NCBI GenBank assembly: GCA_002428455.1
Contig: DIWL01000038.1
Coordinates: 1-31,811, forward strand
DNA length: 31,811 nt
Direction: 5' to 3'
Source: Anaerolineaceae bacterium UBA6107
Lineage (GTDB): Bacteria > Chloroflexota > Anaerolineae > Anaerolineales > Anaerolineaceae
The first letter of the stretch is position 1. Every line of letters begins with the position of its first letter. Below, piece after piece: positions 29,972-31,811 of the stretch. A model generated the notes under the pieces. It was not told where the DNA came from. It did not search any database and saw only the letters and a list, made by a program, of their open reading frames with translations. A program made the position numbers and the translations under genes.

Positions 29972-31811
29972 GTACCAGACCCGGAACGAACTCAAAAGAT
30001 CCTGCAAAGAAGAGGAAAGCCACAAGCGGCGGAAATCAATCTCCCGGTAGAATTGAGCGTCAGACGGCTGGTGCGAATACCGGTAAAAATGAACTCGATA
30101 TCCTGCCTGTAATTCTTGAGAAATCCAAAGGGGCGTTGTTCAACCTGAAACGGTTTGGGTGGGACCTGCTGGGAACGTTCCTGGCACTGTTAGCAGTACT
30201 GACACTGCTCGGTCTGCTGGGTTTGAGCCGTGGAACCTTGATCAACTCGTGGATCGAATTCCTGCGGCATGGTTTTGGGTACGGCAGCTATCTTTTGGTA
30301 CTGCTGCTGGTAGGATTGAGCCTGCTCTCTTATCGTCAGAGCGCCGGAACAAAACTCCCATTCTCATTTGCCAAATTGATGGCACTTGAGGGTTTACTGA
30401 TCGTCATCTTCCCTTTGTTGTCTTTTCTCGGCGGGGTGTCTGTTGAACGTTCGACTGATGGATTGGATGGAGGTGTGTTCGGTTGGGGCCTGGCGCAGTT
30501 CCTGATCCCGGTATTTACACGAATCGGAACATTCTTTTTCTACCTGATCCTGTTTCTTATCCTATTGGTGTACCTTGGGGGTGGATACAAGCGTGTGGTC
30601 GCTGCTTTCACGGGTTTTCTACAGCAGGTTTCTCAATCTAAACCCAGGTCACATAAACCAGTTGTCAGAACCAGTGATCAACTGAAGGAAAACCGGCAAA
30701 CCCCGGTTCAACCAATAAAGCAAAGTGTTGCGGGGTCCGGTGTTGCCAAAACTGCACAAATACCAGAACCTGAACAAGGTTCAGGTAATTTGCTCCCGCC
30801 ATTGAATCTTCTTCTCGAGGAAAAAATCGTTCCGCCAGATCAGGACCTGATCAAAGGGAATGCCTTGATCATCGAACAAAAACTGGCCGAATTCGGGGTT
30901 CCCGTGAGGGTGATCGGTTTTCGGGTTGGCCCGACGGTCACGCAATATGCGGTGGAGCCGGGCTATACAGAGCGGATTGCCGCGAACGGGAGTGTGACAA
31001 GGCAGAAGGTAAAGGTTTCCAAGATTTCCAGCCTCGCGCGCGATCTGACTCTGGCACTTTCTGCAGAACGTTTGCGAATCGAAACCCCGGTTCCGGGGAA
31101 ATCCTATGTGGGTATCGAGGTGCCTAACGAGGACAATGCTTTTGTCCGGTTAAGGCCGATTCTGGAATCGGATCAATATCAGAAAAATCTCACTCCACTT
31201 TCGGTTGCCCTGGGACGGGATGTTTCAGGTGAACCTGTTAAAACCGACCTGGAAAAACTACCGCATCTGCTGATCGCCGGGACAACCAATTCCGGTAAAT
31301 CCGTGTGTGTCACCGCGTTGACGACCAGCCTGGTGATGAGTAACTCTCCACGCGACCTTCGCCTGGTGATGCTGGACCCGAAAATGGTTGAACTGGTGCG
31401 TTTTAATGGATTGCCGCATCTGATGGGCAAGGTCGAGACCGAACTTGAGCGGATGCTGGCAGTATTACGTTGGGCGCAGATGGAAATGGATCGACGCTAC
31501 AGGTTGCTGGCTGAGGTACGGGCGCGAAACCTGGCAGGTTACAACCAGAAAATGCGCCAGAAGAGGAAACCGCCCCTGCCAAGGATCGTTATTGTGATCG
31601 ATGAGCTGGCAGATCTGATGATGAGTGCTCCTGATCAGACCGAGCACAGCCTGATCAGGTTAGCCCAAATGGCACGCGCCACGGGTATTCACATGGTCGT
31701 GGCCACCCAGCGCCCAAGCACCGATGTAGTTACCGGACTGATCAAAGCGAACTTCCCGGCACGTATTTCGTTTGCCATGGCTTCCTCAATCGATTCGCGT
31801 GTGATCCTTGA
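29968..31811 (+). CDS. ftsK: DNA translocase FtsK/SpoIIIE (3' end outside window)
   Basis: 614 residues visible, frame open to the right edge. The start ATG overlaps the S1 stop (ATGA). A basic N-terminal tail (about 1-60) precedes four membrane helices (about 65-90, 105-125, 138-160, 180-200) that anchor it at the septum. A linker leads to the motor: KGNALIIEQKLAEFGVPVRVIGF (alpha domain), then Walker A GTTNSGKSV (438-446, with K444) and Walker B RIVIVIDELADLMM (D545, E546). Canonical FtsK has G-x-x-G-S-G-K-S; here Asn441 replaces the usual Gly or Asp before SGKS. ATPQRPSTDVVTG follows. The gamma DNA-reading domain lies beyond the window. Confidence 0.95.
   Translation, partial: MSTRPGTNSKDPAKKRKATSGGNQSPGRIERQTAGANTGKNELDILPVILEKSKGALFNLKRFGWDLLGTFLALLAVLTLLGLLGLSRGTLINSWIEFLRHGFGYGSYLLVLLLVGLSLLSYRQSAGTKLPFSFAKLMALEGLLIVIFPLLSFLGGVSVERSTDGLDGGVFGWGLAQFLIPVFTRIGTFFFYLILFLILLVYLGGGYKRVVAAFTGFLQQVSQSKPRSHKPVVRTSDQLKENRQTPVQPIKQSVAGSGVAKTAQIPEPEQGSGNLLPPLNLLLEEKIVPPDQDLIKGNALIIEQKLAEFGVPVRVIGFRVGPTVTQYAVEPGYTERIAANGSVTRQKVKVSKISSLARDLTLALSAERLRIETPVPGKSYVGIEVPNEDNAFVRLRPILESDQYQKNLTPLSVALGRDVSGEPVKTDLEKLPHLLIAGTTNSGKSVCVTALTTSLVMSNSPRDLRLVMLDPKMVELVRFNGLPHLMGKVETELERMLAVLRWAQMEMDRRYRLLAEVRARNLAGYNQKMRQKRKPPLPRIVIVIDELADLMMSAPDQTEHSLIRLAQMARATGIHMVVATQRPSTDVVTGLIKANFPARISFAMASSIDSRVIL

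Noticed and set aside
1..31811. tRNA, rRNA, CRISPR array, insertion sequence or prophage
   Set aside because: Nothing seen by eye: no repeat-spacer pattern, no transposase or integrase, no phage structural gene. A tRNAscan or CRISPR search was not possible.

Overview
The window looks like a chromosomal segment of a Chloroflexota bacterium, most likely class Anaerolineae. This is inferred from gene content and style, not from a marker-gene comparison: moderate GC; lipoproteins and membrane-anchored proteins with Thr/Pro-rich stalks; a short YidC without the large periplasmic domain; a type 2 isoleucyl-tRNA synthetase; and a 7TM/GAF protein with a C-terminal helix-turn-helix. I see 28 protein genes, one T-box riboswitch, two good intrinsic terminators and a set of readable sigma-70-type promoters. 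I found no tRNA, rRNA, CRISPR array, insertion sequence or prophage. The first gene is cut by the left edge and the last, ftsK, by the right edge.

Layout. 1-1453 (-) is a polytopic membrane protein resembling GT-C glycosyltransferases. 1731-3599 (-) is a two-gene unit: an RlmI-type methyltransferase followed by a DUF1028 protein. 3692-4831 (+) is a PatB/MalY lyase, convergent with a cold-shock gene (4884-5096, -). 5245-10357 (+) is a compact run: TPR membrane protein, lipoprotein, mtaB, GH13 glucosidase. 10470-13776 (+) is a potassium cluster: a KimA-like APC transporter followed by two RCK/TrkA-type NAD-binding proteins. 13851-17432 (+) is the rpmH-rnpA-yidD-lipoprotein-yidC-jag module, closed by a terminator at 17451-17480. 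17537-18841 is a pyrimidine-nucleoside phosphorylase. 18853-22295 is a promoter, an isoleucine T-box and ileS. 22369-24879 is lspA-rluD-threonine aldolase with overlapping ends. 24958-28984 is purine nucleoside phosphorylase, a stalked membrane protein, a GNAT acetyltransferase and the 7TM-GAF-HTH protein. 29027-31811 is an S1-domain protein translationally coupled to ftsK.

How the genes fit together. The potassium cluster appears to pair an APC-superfamily potassium importer with two soluble RCK subunits that normally serve TrkH/KtrB channels. The rpmH module couples ribosome assembly, tRNA maturation and membrane-protein insertion, with an unusual PQQ-propeller lipoprotein inside it. ileS is controlled by uncharged tRNA-Ile and encodes an enzyme with the altered GxHH signature, which predicts mupirocin tolerance. 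The best candidates for an undescribed system are the KimA-plus-two-RCK arrangement and the 7TM-GAF-HTH protein. Several genes appear to be read from leaderless or near-leaderless transcripts.
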